From: Corallococcus coralloides DSM 2259
GTDB lineage: Bacteria > Myxococcota > Myxococcia > Myxococcales > Myxococcaceae
Length of the DNA stretch: 64,000 nucleotides
Direction: 5' to 3'
Assembly (NCBI RefSeq): GCF_000255295.1
Contig: NC_017030.1
Location: forward strand, 4,836,001 to 4,900,000
Shown here: positions 15,604 through 24,977 of the stretch, in pieces
Position numbering within the stretch: position 1 is the first letter of the stretch
Layout: the number at the start of each line of letters is the position of its first letter
Position numbers and translations under genes: made by a program
Notes under the pieces: generated by a model
The model's database searches: none
Told to the model about the DNA's origin: nothing
The model's input: only the letters and a program-made list of their open reading frames with translations

Positions 15604-18195
15604 ATGCGTTCCATCCCCCATCCGGTCCGGTCCCCCGGCCTCGTGCTCGCATGCCTGCTGGCGTGCGTCATGGGCTGCGCGATGTCCGACATGGATGCCC
15701 CGTTCATCCATGTGGGCAGGACGGACGCTTTCTGTACGGTGGATCAGGACTGTGGGGATCCGGCGCTGTTCTTCTGCAACACCGCCCTGTCGCGCTGTGA
15801 GCCCGCGTGCCGGACGGACCTCGACTGTTCGGTGAAGCGCCGCGGGGAGCTGAACGCCATCGCCGCTTGTGAGACCCAGTCGCTGGGCTGCCGCTGTGAT
15901 GCCAGCCGCTGCGTCCCCGCCCTCTGCACCGGAGACAGTGACTGCGAGGACGGGGAGCTGTGCCGTGACGGTGCCTGTGTGGCGCCCCCGCCGTCGTCCG
16001 GCGTCAAGGCCTGCCGCGTGGTGCCCGAGCGCATCATCGCGCCCGTGGGCACGACCCTGCGCTTCGAGACCTGGGTGTCCGATGCCACGGGCCAGCCCTT
16101 CGTCCCGCGCAACGGGCTCACCTGGTCCGCCGTGTCGGCGCGCGTGAAGGGCGGAGGCACCGGCACCGGGGCCACGTTCACCCTGGAGACGGCGGGCGCG
16201 GAGGAGGAGGCGGTGGAGGCCCGGGTGGGCACCGTCGCGTGCCGTGCGCGCGTCACCGTGCTGCCTCCGCACACGGCCCCGGGGCAGGTGCGGGTGGTGG
16301 TGACGGACGCGCTCTCGGGATACCCCGTCGAGGGCGCTTCGGTGGTGGTGGCGGACGCGCTGGGCGGCGTGACGGCGAGCGCGTCCACGGACGCGCAGGG
16401 CGTGGCCGTGCTGGGGGCCCGGAGTGATTCGACGGTGTCCGTCTTCCACCCGGACTTCGGCTACCTCACCGTGGCGAACTACGACATGACCGGCTCGCGG
16501 GACCTGCGGCTGCCGCTGCGCCGCAACCCGACGGACCGCGTGGGCGGAGTCAGCGCCCGGTTCACCCACCTCGCGCCCGTGGGGGCGGGCGGCGCGTTGG
16601 CCATGGGGATGGCGGGGCTGTCCGTGCCGGGCCTCCTGTCCGAAGCGGCCCCCGCCCAGGTGCAGGGGCCCGAGCGGAACGTGGAGCTTTCGCTCAGAGG
16701 GGTGATGCGCCCGTTCCAGCTGCCCGCCAACGTCTGGGTGAACGGGCTGGGTGTCCTTCCCCAGGAGTCCGTGGAGGTGCCGGGCATCTCCGGGGTGTGC
16801 GACACGGCGCTCGCGGACGGAACGGATCCGGAGGCGGCCACGCGCTCGGGGACCTGTGGCACGCGCACCGCCTGGGCCCTCACCGCGCAGGTGCCGTCCA
16901 GCGAGCTGCCGGCGGGGATGATGGATCCGGGCACGGATCCGCTGCTGCTCCTGGCGCGCGCGCTGCCGCAGTCGGGGCGGTTCTCCTCCGCCGTCCAGCG
17001 CGACGTGCGCTTCCCCCTGTATGCGCCAATCGAGGGGAAGCTTCCGCCCCGCGGGCCCGTCACGTCGCTGGACTTCCAGCAGGTGCCGCTGGCCTTCCCG
17101 TTCGTGGTGCGCGTCCCGCCGCTCCCGCGCTTCCGCGACAGCTACCTGTGTCGCGCGCTGGTGGTGGGCTCGGTGACCGCGCCCGGACAGGGCATGGTGC
17201 CGCTGGGCCTGGGCGCCGCCGTCAACGCCAACCCGGTGGATCCGAACACGGACACGCAGCCCCTGTTGTCCTCGCCGGGCCTGGTGCGTGTGCGCATGGC
17301 GCCCGCCCATCACGGCCTGGAGGGACAGCCGTACCGGCTGGTCGCGGTCGCGTCGTCCGGAGCGTTGGGCGGCGAGGAGCCGGCGGGCCTGGCCACCAGC
17401 GCGGTGATGACCAAGCTGGACGCGCCCCGCTTCGATCCAGAGGGCATTCAGCCGGTGACACTCGGGGACATGTTCCTCGGCATCCCGGTGGGCGCGCACT
17501 ACAACCCGGACGCGTCGCCGTGGCACGGCCTGCTGCCGCGCGAGTGGCGCATGGACAGCTCCCTCCCGGGCGCGACGATCGTGCGCGCCACCTTCACCAA
17601 CGCGGCCGGCCGGCGCTGGACGGTCTGGGTGGACAGCCGCCGGTCCGTGACCGGCGTGCGCCTGCCCGTGCCACCCTCGGGGCTGGAGGACCGCACCTTC
17701 CAGGGCGACACGGAGGGCTCGCGCGCGTCGTTGTCGGTGGAGGCGTTGAACGTGGCCATGTCCGAGGGCCGTTCGATGAACCTCTCCGCGCTGGCGGAGA
17801 CCGGAGGCATGGCACCCGAGCGGCTCGCCGAGTCGGTGCTCGCCGCTTCCACGCTGAACTACGGCCGGCCCCAGGTGACGTGGCTCGCGCCCGCCGAGGG
17901 CGCGTCGCTGGCTCGCGGCGCCACCGTGCGCGTGCGGGTGGACGGCTTCCAGGTGGGGACGGACGCCGCCAACGGTGACGAGGGTGGGGTGCTGCTCACC
18001 GTGCGCGATGGCGGCCCGGGCTGCGACCTGTCGGTGGTGCGCGGCGACGTGGCCATGCATTCGGGCGAGGTGGAGCTCTCCCTGCCCACCGCCTGCTCCG
18101 GGGCGGCGGTCACGCTGGTGGCGTCGCTGGTGGACGGGCTCGGGCTGCCGCTGCGCCCCGCCGTCAGTGCCGCCCGCACGGTGCGGGTGCCCTGA
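15604..18195 (+). CDS. Large lipoprotein with Cys-rich N-terminus and carboxypeptidase-regulatory-like domain
   Basis: An 863-residue predicted lipoprotein. ATG 15604 has GGAG just upstream and begins a lipoprotein signal ending in VMGC (Cys25). The frame is open much further upstream but that part lacks coding character. Residues about 40-135 contain many cysteines in DxDC-type repeats (TVDQDCGD, RTDLDCSV, TGDSDCEDGELC), as in many myxobacterial surface proteins. Residues 230-290 resemble a carboxypeptidase-regulatory/Ig-like beta-sandwich (YPVEGASVVVADALGGVTASASTDAQGVAVL is split across two strands). The remainder is beta-rich without motifs I recognise, ending in a MHSGEVELSLP segment. It is likely surface exposed. 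Function is unknown; no enzyme signature is seen. Confidence 0.75.
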   Translation: MRSIPHPVRSPGLVLACLLACVMGCAMSDMDAPFIHVGRTDAFCTVDQDCGDPALFFCNTALSRCEPACRTDLDCSVKRRGELNAIAACETQSLGCRCDASRCVPALCTGDSDCEDGELCRDGACVAPPPSSGVKACRVVPERIIAPVGTTLRFETWVSDATGQPFVPRNGLTWSAVSARVKGGGTGTGATFTLETAGAEEEAVEARVGTVACRARVTVLPPHTAPGQVRVVVTDALSGYPVEGASVVVADALGGVTASASTDAQGVAVLGARSDSTVSVFHPDFGYLTVANYDMTGSRDLRLPLRRNPTDRVGGVSARFTHLAPVGAGGALAMGMAGLSVPGLLSEAAPAQVQGPERNVELSLRGVMRPFQLPANVWVNGLGVLPQESVEVPGISGVCDTALADGTDPEAATRSGTCGTRTAWALTAQVPSSELPAGMMDPGTDPLLLLARALPQSGRFSSAVQRDVRFPLYAPIEGKLPPRGPVTSLDFQQVPLAFPFVVRVPPLPRFRDSYLCRALVVGSVTAPGQGMVPLGLGAAVNANPVDPNTDTQPLLSSPGLVRVRMAPAHHGLEGQPYRLVAVASSGALGGEEPAGLATSAVMTKLDAPRFDPEGIQPVTLGDMFLGIPVGAHYNPDASPWHGLLPREWRMDSSLPGATIVRATFTNAAGRRWTVWVDSRRSVTGVRLPVPPSGLEDRTFQGDTEGSRASLSVEALNVAMSEGRSMNLSALAETGGMAPERLAESVLAASTLNYGRPQVTWLAPAEGASLARGATVRVRVDGFQVGTDAANGDEGGVLLTVRDGGPGCDLSVVRGDVAMHSGEVELSLPTACSGAAVTLVASLVDGLGLPLRPAVSAARTVRVP

Positions 18196-18250
18196 CGTGC
18201 TGGGGTGTCAGTGCGTCTACGACCTGGCGGGGTAACCCGGTCCGGCCGTG

Positions 18251-18268
18251 AATTCGCTTTCGCGAATT
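18251..18268. promoter_or_regulatory. Perfect inverted repeat upstream of the diguanylate cyclase gene
   Basis: AATTCGC (18251-18257) and GCGAATT (18262-18268) form a perfect 7-bp inverted repeat with a 4-base centre, in an AT-rich island 22 bases before ATG 18291. A weak -10-like TGATAC (18275-18280) follows, so it may be an operator. A leader hairpin is the alternative. Confidence 0.4.
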
Positions 18269-18290
18269 GCGCGGTGATACGTTTCGCTCC

Positions 18291-19169
18291 ATGGGCCAGA
18301 AGGAGACGGTCGTCACCGTCATCTCGAAGATCTCCGAGCGCCCCGTCAACCTGGACGCGGCGCTGGTGGTCATCTACGGCCTGGATCTGGGGCGCAAGTA
18401 CGACCTGGCGCGTGAGGAGACGCTGATCGGCCGGTCGTCCAAGGCGGACATCCAGATTGATCAGGAGGCGGTGAGCCGCAACCACGCGCGCATCACCAAC
18501 ACCACCAAGGGCGTGCGCATCGAGGACCTGGGGTCCACCAATGGCACGTTCGTCAACGACGACGTCGCGTCGTCGGCGCGGTCGCTGCAGAACGGCGACC
18601 TGGTGAAGATTGGCCGCACCATCTTCAAGTTCATCGCGGGCGGCAACATCGAGGCGGCGTACCACGACGAGATCTACCGGCTGACCACCATGGACGGCCT
18701 CACGCAGATCTACAACCGCCGCTACTTCGACGAGCAGCTGGACCGGGAGATCTCCCGCAGCCGTCGCTACGAGCGCGTGCTGTCGCTGGTGATGTTCGAC
18801 CTGGATCACTTCAAGGACGTGAACGACACCTACGGGCACCTGGCCGGGGACTCGGTGCTCAAGCAGCTGGCGTCCACGGTGCGCACGCGCATCCGGCGCG
18901 AGGATGTCTTCGCCCGCTACGGCGGTGAGGAGTTCGCGCTGCTCCTGCCGGAGATCAACCTGGCCGGCGCCCGTCAGCTCGCGGAGAAGGTGCGCAAGCT
19001 GGTGGAGCGGCAGCGCTTCGAGTTCGACAAGCAGGTCATCCCCGTCACGCTGTCCATGGGCGTGGCCACGCTGGAGCCGCAGCACCGCGAGCCCGCGGAT
19101 CTGGTGCGCACGGCGGATGAGCACCTCTTCACGGCGAAGAGCCAGGGGCGCAACCGCATCTGCGGCTGA
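18291..19169 (+). CDS. FHA-GGDEF diguanylate cyclase
   Basis: A 292-residue cytoplasmic protein making c-di-GMP from two GTP. The N-terminal FHA domain (about 25-115) has [19 protein letters not shown] and [12 protein letters not shown], expected to bind phosphothreonine. The C-terminal GGDEF domain (about 125-290) has an intact active site GGEEF at 211-215 and an inhibitory I-site RRED at 202-205, exactly five residues upstream, so product feedback is likely. No transmembrane segment is present. ATG 18291 has no clear Shine-Dalgarno sequence; the upstream in-frame TTG 18267 is less likely. The FHA domain suggests control by a Ser/Thr kinase. The gene is convergent with the acyltransferase gene. 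Confidence 0.92.
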   Translation: MGQKETVVTVISKISERPVNLDAALVVIYGLDLGRKYDLAREETLIGRSSKADIQIDQEAVSRNHARITNTTKGVRIEDLGSTNGTFVNDDVASSARSLQNGDLVKIGRTIFKFIAGGNIEAAYHDEIYRLTTMDGLTQIYNRRYFDEQLDREISRSRRYERVLSLVMFDLDHFKDVNDTYGHLAGDSVLKQLASTVRTRIRREDVFARYGGEEFALLLPEINLAGARQLAEKVRKLVERQRFEFDKQVIPVTLSMGVATLEPQHREPADLVRTADEHLFTAKSQGRNRICG

Positions 19170-19204
19170 CGCCCCCGGAGTACCGTTTGAAGCTCAGCTG
19201 ACGC

Positions 19205-21418
19205 TCAGCCCGTGAAGACGGAGCGGCGCTCGCGCAGCAGGGCCTGGAGCATGCCCTGGATGGACTCGCGGGTGCGCTCGGTCAGCCGCTGCACCTCACC
19301 CAGGTCGTCCGCGGCCTCCGGAGCCAGGCCTTCCATGGTGATGGGCTCGCCGAAGCGGATGGTCCACTTGGCGGGCAGCGGGCCGGGCGCGGTGAGCGGC
19401 AGCGACGGGAACCCCAGGAAGCCACCGGGGAGGCGGCCCAGCAGCGGCGACGTCTCCTCCGCGCCGACGATGGCCACCGGGACGATGGGCGCGCCGGTGC
19501 GCAGGGCCAGCTTGACGAAGCCGCCTCGGCCAAAGCGCTTGAGCCGGTAGCGCTCCGCGAACGGCTTGCTCGCGCCCTGGTAGCCCTCCGGGAAGACGAC
19601 GAGCGGCCGGTGCTCGTCCAGCAGCCGCAGCGCGTTCTCCGGTGAGGCGCGCACGGCGCCCAGGCGGTTGAAGAGGGTGCCGAGCATGGGCGCGTGGAAG
19701 ACCTGATCCTCCACCAGCCAGCGGGCCTCGGGCAGATCCGGGCGCTCCCGCAGGAGCGCCTGCGCCATCACGAGGCCGTCGTAGGGCAGGGCGCCGGAGT
19801 GGTTGGCGACGAGGATGGAGGCGCCGCGCGGCACCTGATCCACGCCCTCCACGGAGACGCGCCAGTACTGCTCGTAGAGGAAGTCGAGGACGGGCTGGAG
19901 GCTCTCCACCAGGCCCGCGTCCTTGCCGTAGTCATCCAGCCGGCTGCCGCCGCCGGCGCCCAGGCTGGTGCGCATGGCCTCCATCAGGCCGTGCATGGCG
20001 CCCACGGCGCGGCCCAGGCCTTCGCTCGCGAGCGCCTGTCCGGCGATCTCCTTCGCCAGGGAGAACATGCCCGCGGCGCGGCCCGCGAAGCCGGACGACG
20101 GGGCCGACTCTTCCGGTCGGTCGAAGCCCTGCGCATCCCGCTCCGCTTCCTCCGGGAGGGTCGCCTCGCCGGGGTCGCTCACGAGCGACAGGGGCCGGCG
20201 GCTGGGGGGCAGCTCGTCGTGGGACTCGTCGGGCAGCTCCACCTCCGGCTCCACGTCCGTGGGGGCGGCGCCCTCGATGATGGAGACGGAGATGTGCACG
20301 CCGTTCTCCTCGACGCGCTCGACGCCGCTGATCAGGTCGTCGTCCTCGTCCGGGTCCTCTGGCGCGGCCATGCCGTCCGGGTCGCGGCGCCAGGCGTCCG
20401 CGGTCCAGAGGTCCCCGGTGTCCTCGGGAGGAGGCACGTCCTTCGGGTCGCGGACCCAGGCGTCGGTGGGCCAGGCCTCCTCGGCGTCCTCGTCCTTGTC
20501 CAGGTCCCGCGCGTCGCGGTCCTCGGCGGAGGGCAGGGCGCGCTCGTCAGGGCTTGTGGCGTTGCGGTCCAGCACCTCGTCCACGGCGACGCCCGCGGTG
20601 GCCTCGGCCACCTGGGTCGCGACGGCGGTGGCGACCTGTCGCTCGGCGGCGTCGCCATTGCCATTGTCCAGCACCTGCCGCACGGCGGACTCGGCCACCT
20701 CGGCGACGAGCTCCGTCGCGAGGACGCGCTCGATGTCGCGGTCCGGCCCCTGGCGTCCCTCGAACAGCTCGTCCACGGCCGTCTTCGCGGCGGCCTCCGC
20801 GGCGTCCGACGCGAGGGCCTCCGTCAGGGCGCGGTCCACCTTGCGCTCCTGGGGACGCGAGGCGTGCACCTCGTCCGCCAGCACCTGGGGCCGCGACGGC
20901 CGGGGCTCGGCGGCGGGGCCCGGCACGGAGGGCTCGCGCAGGGGCGAGGCGTCCTCCGCGGCGGGATGCTGGCCCGAGGCGTGCGCGGCATCCCGGGCGC
21001 CAGGCTTCGCGGCCGGTGACCCTCCCGACGCGTGCGAATCCTTCGCGGAGGGACGCCCGTGCTTCGCACCCGAGTCCTGCTCCACGTCGCGCGCGTCCTC
21101 TTCGTGCCTCGCGCCGCCGCGTCCGTTGGCGCGGGCCTCGAACATGTGGACCTTGGCCGCGGGCGTCTTCGGCGTCGCGGCGGCCTGCTTCGCCTCCGCG
21201 GCCTTGCCACCCCTGGGCGCCTTCGCCTGGGCGCTGGCCTTCGACGCGCCACCCTTGGCGCTCTTCGTCTTGCCCGCTGACTTCGCACCCTTCGCGGACT
21301 TCGACGCCGCGGACTTCTTCTTCGCGGCCTTCGGGGCGGCCGCGTCGTCCTTCACCTCGCCCGTGCGAGGCGCGGCGCCCCGCTGGAAGGGATCATTCCC
21401 GAGGACACCCTTGGTCAT
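19205..21418 (-). CDS. PlsC-type lysophospholipid acyltransferase with a long disordered N-terminus
   Basis: A 737-residue protein; AAGGAG precedes ATG 21418. Residues about 1-420 are low-complexity: first Lys/Ala-rich tracts, then Glu/Asp-rich sequence with repeats such as WVRDPKDV and WRRDPDGM. Residues about 500-737 carry the acyltransferase fold with ANHSGALPYD (motif I, catalytic His540), FPEGYQG (motif III) and GAPIVPVAIVGAEE (motif IV). The family transfers acyl chains to lysophosphatidate or other lysolipids. Typical PlsC proteins are 230-300 residues, so the N-terminal half is an unusual addition. The stop-start overlap with the upstream SDR gene (21415-21418) indicates an operon. 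Confidence 0.85.
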   Translation of the reverse strand: MTKGVLGNDPFQRGAAPRTGEVKDDAAAPKAAKKKSAASKSAKGAKSAGKTKSAKGGASKASAQAKAPRGGKAAEAKQAAATPKTPAAKVHMFEARANGRGGARHEEDARDVEQDSGAKHGRPSAKDSHASGGSPAAKPGARDAAHASGQHPAAEDASPLREPSVPGPAAEPRPSRPQVLADEVHASRPQERKVDRALTEALASDAAEAAAKTAVDELFEGRQGPDRDIERVLATELVAEVAESAVRQVLDNGNGDAAERQVATAVATQVAEATAGVAVDEVLDRNATSPDERALPSAEDRDARDLDKDEDAEEAWPTDAWVRDPKDVPPPEDTGDLWTADAWRRDPDGMAAPEDPDEDDDLISGVERVEENGVHISVSIIEGAAPTDVEPEVELPDESHDELPPSRRPLSLVSDPGEATLPEEAERDAQGFDRPEESAPSSGFAGRAAGMFSLAKEIAGQALASEGLGRAVGAMHGLMEAMRTSLGAGGGSRLDDYGKDAGLVESLQPVLDFLYEQYWRVSVEGVDQVPRGASILVANHSGALPYDGLVMAQALLRERPDLPEARWLVEDQVFHAPMLGTLFNRLGAVRASPENALRLLDEHRPLVVFPEGYQGASKPFAERYRLKRFGRGGFVKLALRTGAPIVPVAIVGAEETSPLLGRLPGGFLGFPSLPLTAPGPLPAKWTIRFGEPITMEGLAPEAADDLGEVQRLTERTRESIQGMLQALLRERRSVFTG

Positions 21419-22356
21419 GACTGGCTCCTTCTGAGCGCCGAGGCGGCGTCCCTGACATGGTGGAGGGGCACGAACCCCAGCGCGGACTCGGCGCGCTCCC
21501 CGTCCGCGACCCAGGAGTAATGCATGTAGTCGAGCAGGGCCACCGGCAACGTGCCCGCTCCCACCACCCCGAGCGCGCGAAGTGCTCCACGAAACAACGG
21601 CCCCGGCAGGGGGAGCGGTTGCGCGCCCGCCTGGCGGATGAGCCCGGACAGGGGCAACACTCCGCGCCCCACGACGTTGAAATCTCCCGCGGCATCCGCC
21701 CGCAGGGCCAGATGCAGCGCCCGGCCCGCGTCCTCCTCGTGGATGGCCTGCCAGAGCGGGTCGAATCCCAGGAGCGTGGGCACCACCGCGTGCGACAGCA
21801 ACCGCGTCGCCGGATTGTCCAGGCTCGGGCCGAGCAGGGGAGCGAAGCGCAACACCAGCGTGCGGGTGTCGGGATTGCGCTCGCGGAAGGCCCGCACCTG
21901 GCCCTCCACCTCCACCTTGTCATTCACGAAGCGGCTGTGCGGACAGCCGAACAGCGGCGAGCCCTCGCGCAGGAGCGCCGGGTTGTTGCCCCGCGCGCCG
22001 TACGTCACCGTCAGCGACGGCACCACCAGCCGGGGCAGCCGGGCGCGGCCCACCGCCGTCAGCACGTTCATGGTGCCGATGACTTCCAGCTCGTGCGCCA
22101 GCGGGCCGTTGAGGATGGGCCCGAAGAGGAACGCCAGGTGGAAGAGGGCGTCCACGGGGCGCTCGGTGAGCGCGTCCGTCAGCTCTCCTTCCGCGTCGTA
22201 GCGGGTGAGGTCCACACGGTGGAACTCCACCTTGCTCATCGGCTGAGGCTCCTTCGTGTCCAGCACGAGGATGCTCTCCACGCCGGGGTCCGCTTCCAGC
22301 CTCGGCAGGAGCAGCCTGCCGTAGTCGCCATTGGCTCCTGTCACCGCGATGCGCAT
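21415..22356 (-). CDS. NAD(P)-dependent epimerase/dehydratase-type SDR protein
   Basis: A 313-residue extended short-chain dehydrogenase. ATG 22356 is chosen because AAGGG lies five bases upstream and it places the Rossmann glycine motif (VTGANGDYGR) at the N-terminus, as usual. ATG 22386 would add ten residues but lacks a ribosome site. An Ala-Phe-Leu segment (LFHLAFLFGP) and a TVTYGARG region correspond to the SDR core, but the usual YxxxK is unclear: FVNDKVEVEGQ is the likely equivalent with Asn replacing Tyr. Substrate is unknown. It overlaps the acyltransferase gene by four bases, suggesting a shared lipid role, and is divergent from mutL. Confidence 0.8.
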   Translation of the reverse strand: MRIAVTGANGDYGRLLLPRLEADPGVESILVLDTKEPQPMSKVEFHRVDLTRYDAEGELTDALTERPVDALFHLAFLFGPILNGPLAHELEVIGTMNVLTAVGRARLPRLVVPSLTVTYGARGNNPALLREGSPLFGCPHSRFVNDKVEVEGQVRAFRERNPDTRTLVLRFAPLLGPSLDNPATRLLSHAVVPTLLGFDPLWQAIHEEDAGRALHLALRADAAGDFNVVGRGVLPLSGLIRQAGAQPLPLPGPLFRGALRALGVVGAGTLPVALLDYMHYSWVADGERAESALGFVPLHHVRDAASALRRSQS

Positions 22357-22488
22357 CGGGCCCTTGCCTGCTCGGATCACTTCCATTCGCAGGGGCGGGT
22401 GTTAGCCCAGCCGTCCGGGAATGTCAGCCGAGTGCGCCCGTGATGTTCTGGACAACGTCATCCAGGTGGCGGAGGGTGGTTGATCGCC

Positions 22489-24366
22489 ATGTCCCGAATC
22501 GCGCGCCTGAGCGACGTGCTCATCAACAAGATCGCCGCCGGTGAGGTGGTGGAGCGCCCCGCCTCCGTGGTGAAGGAGCTGTGCGAGAACTCGCTCGACG
22601 CTGGCGCCCGCACCGTGCGCGTGGAGCTGGAGGCCGGCGGGGTGGGGCGCATCACCATCTCCGACGACGGCCATGGCATGAGCCGCGAGGACGCCACGCT
22701 CTGCCTGGAGCGCCACGCCACCAGCAAGCTGCGCGAACTGGACGACCTCTTCCACATCGACTCCATGGGGTTCCGGGGCGAGGCCATCCCCGCCATCGCC
22801 TCCGTGTCCCGCTTCACGCTGCACACCGCGGAGCCGGACGCGCACGAGGGCACCCAGGTCACGGTGGAGGGCGGCGGCCCGCCGACGGTGGAGGTCGCGC
22901 CGCCCCGCGTGGGCACGGTCATCACCGTGCAGGACCTGTTCTTCAACGTGCCCGCGCGCCGCAAGTTCATGCGCCAGGGCGCCACGGAGCTCAAGCACTG
23001 CGAGGAGGCCGTGGTGCGCCTGGCGCTCGCGCACCCGGAGGTCGGCTTCTTCGCCTCGCACGAGGGCAACGAGCTCTTCTCCAGCCCCGCCAGCGAACAC
23101 GACCCTCGCGAGCGCATCGCCGCGGCCCTGGGCCCCGCGTCCTTCCCGCACCTGTTCCCGGTGGAGGAGCGCCGGCTGGGCGTCGTCGTCACGGGCTACC
23201 TCGCGTCGCCGGAGTACACGCTGCCCAACGCGCGCGGCCTCTACACCTTCGTCAACCGCCGCTACATCCGCGACCGCGGCCTCATCAGCACCGTGCAGCG
23301 CGCGTTCCAGGACTTCCTGCCCGCGGGCCGGCAGCCGGTGGTGGTGCTGCACATCGACGTGGAGCCCGCCGCGGTGGACGTCAACGTGCACCCGCAGAAG
23401 ATGGAGGTGCGCTTCGCGGACGCCCGCGGCGTGCAGGACGCGATCAGCGCCGCCCTCTCGCGCGTGCTGCGCGCGGCCCCGTGGCTGGGCTCGCCGGAAG
23501 AGCAGGCCGCGAACCCCCAGCCCCGGGACGCCGCGCACTACGCGCACGCCGTGGAGCGCTTCCTCACCCGCGCGCAGGAGGCCACCTGGGGCGCGCCGCT
23601 GCCCACCGCGATGGACGCACCGGGAGGCTCGACGCCCGCCCGCCCGCTGACGCCGTCCTACTTCACGCCGAACGGTGGAGCGCAGGGCAGCGCGTTCCCC
23701 GGTCCGTTCCAGGGGCCCCAGGTGCCGGGCCGCACGCTCGGGTTCGGCGAGGCGCAGCCGCAGCTCAACGAAGCTCCGCCCCCGGGCTACTTCGCGGCGC
23801 TGCGCCCCATGGGCCTGCTGGGCAGCCGCTTCCACGTGTGTGAAGGCCCCGGCGGCACGCTGGTGGTCCTGGATCCGCACGCCGCGCTGGAGCGCGCGCG
23901 CCTCACCGCGTACCTGCGCCGGCTGGAGGACGACACGAAGGCGCCGCCGCCGTCGCTGTTCGGCACCACGGTGGACCTGTCCCTGGCGGCGGTGAAGGCG
24001 CTGGTGGACGGCCGGGAGGCGCTGCTCAAGCTGGGCGTGGACGTGGAGCCCTTCGGCGGAACGGCGCTCGCGCTCAAGTCGGTGCCGGCGGGCCTGGAGG
24101 GCGTGGACCCCCGCGCGCTCCTGGAGGCCCTGTCGCGCGCGCTGCCTCCGCGCAGCGCTCCGCTGGACGTGACGAGCCTGGCGGAAGCGGTGCGCGTGAT
24201 GGCCTGTCACGCCGCGCGCCGCGCGTCCTCTTCGCCGCTCACCGACGCGCAGCTGCGCGCGCTCCTGGGCGAGTTGGATCGCGCGGACTTCACCCCCCCG
24301 TGCACGCACGGCACGGTGGTGGTGCTGGAGATGCCGCTGCTGGAGCTGGAGCGGCGCGCTCGCTGA
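22489..24366 (+). CDS. mutL: DNA mismatch repair protein MutL
   Basis: A 625-residue MutL. ATG 22489 gives the canonical start MSRIARLSDVLINKIAAGEVV; TTG 22480 is too close to GGAGGG (22471-22476) to be preferred. The N-terminal GHKL ATPase has CENSLDAGA, DDGHGMS and FRGEAIPAIASV, then a transducer domain (NRRYIRDR, NVHPQKMEVRF). Residues about 355-430 are a Pro/Gly/Ala linker. The C-terminal dimerisation domain begins near 440. The endonuclease motif reads DPHAALERARL instead of DQHAxxE-x4-E, and the usual CPHGRP reads CTHGTV. The protein couples mismatch recognition by MutS to strand removal. mutS is not in this window. Confidence 0.93.
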   Translation: MSRIARLSDVLINKIAAGEVVERPASVVKELCENSLDAGARTVRVELEAGGVGRITISDDGHGMSREDATLCLERHATSKLRELDDLFHIDSMGFRGEAIPAIASVSRFTLHTAEPDAHEGTQVTVEGGGPPTVEVAPPRVGTVITVQDLFFNVPARRKFMRQGATELKHCEEAVVRLALAHPEVGFFASHEGNELFSSPASEHDPRERIAAALGPASFPHLFPVEERRLGVVVTGYLASPEYTLPNARGLYTFVNRRYIRDRGLISTVQRAFQDFLPAGRQPVVVLHIDVEPAAVDVNVHPQKMEVRFADARGVQDAISAALSRVLRAAPWLGSPEEQAANPQPRDAAHYAHAVERFLTRAQEATWGAPLPTAMDAPGGSTPARPLTPSYFTPNGGAQGSAFPGPFQGPQVPGRTLGFGEAQPQLNEAPPPGYFAALRPMGLLGSRFHVCEGPGGTLVVLDPHAALERARLTAYLRRLEDDTKAPPPSLFGTTVDLSLAAVKALVDGREALLKLGVDVEPFGGTALALKSVPAGLEGVDPRALLEALSRALPPRSAPLDVTSLAEAVRVMACHAARRASSSPLTDAQLRALLGELDRADFTPPCTHGTVVVLEMPLLELERRAR

Positions 24367-24370
24367 CGGC

Positions 24371-24796
24371 TCAGGCCTTGGCCTTCGCCTCGACCTGGGC
24401 GCGCAGCGCCTCTTCCTTCGCGCGCAGCTCGCCCGTGGGGTCGCTGGGCGCGAAGTCCTCCGCCATGGCCACCTGGCGGATCTCCACCTCGCCCTCCTTG
24501 AAGGGGATGCGGCGCGCCCAGGCGATGGCCTCCTCGCGCGACTTCACCTCGATGATCCAGAAGCCGGCGACCAGCTCCTTCGTCTCGGAGAAGGGGCCAT
24601 CCGTCACCGTGCTGCCCGTCTTGGAGAACGCCACGCGGGCGCCCTTGGAGCTGGGGTGCAGCCCTTCACCCGCGAGCAGGATGCCGGCCTTCACCAGCTC
24701 CTCGTTGTACTTGCCCATCTCGGTCAGCTCCTCCGTGGAGGGGAGGCGACCGGTCTCGCTATCGGCGTTGGCCTTGACGATCATCATGAAGCGCAT
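24371..24796 (-). CDS. YCII/DGPF-domain protein
   Basis: A 141-residue YCII-family protein. ATG 24796 follows AGGAGAA. The family core is present: MRFMMIVKAN, LVKAGILLAGEGLHPSSKG and the signature TDGPFSETKELVAGFWIIE. The C-terminal 25 residues are a charged Ala/Glu/Lys helix. DGPF proteins are small ferredoxin-like-fold proteins, often near ECF sigma factors, but no sigma factor is next to it here. Catalytic function is not established for this subfamily. It is convergent with mutL (four bases apart) and divergent from the outer-membrane-like gene. Confidence 0.88.
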   Translation of the reverse strand: MRFMMIVKANADSETGRLPSTEELTEMGKYNEELVKAGILLAGEGLHPSSKGARVAFSKTGSTVTDGPFSETKELVAGFWIIEVKSREEAIAWARRIPFKEGEVEIRQVAMAEDFAPSDPTGELRAKEEALRAQVEAKAKA

Positions 24797-24880
24797 GGGG
24801 AGTTCTCCTGGAACGTCGGGTTCAAAATGGCGACGAATAGCAGGGCGCGAAATCGACACGGCGGCGCACGGACCGGAAAG

Positions 24881-24908
24881 TTGACGCGGCAAGGTCCCCG
24901 GGTACGGT
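24881..24908 (+). promoter_or_regulatory. Candidate promoter for the beta-barrel-like protein gene
   Basis: TTGACG (24881-24886), a 16-base spacer, then TACGGT (24903-24908). The -35 is good and the -10 weak. It would start transcription about 65 bases before ATG 24978. Confidence 0.4.
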
Positions 24909-24977
24909 GTGCGACACGCCTGTAGCACCGGGCCGCGAGCGCCCGTGCCGGCAGAAAGCCCCGGGAACCGCGCCTTG

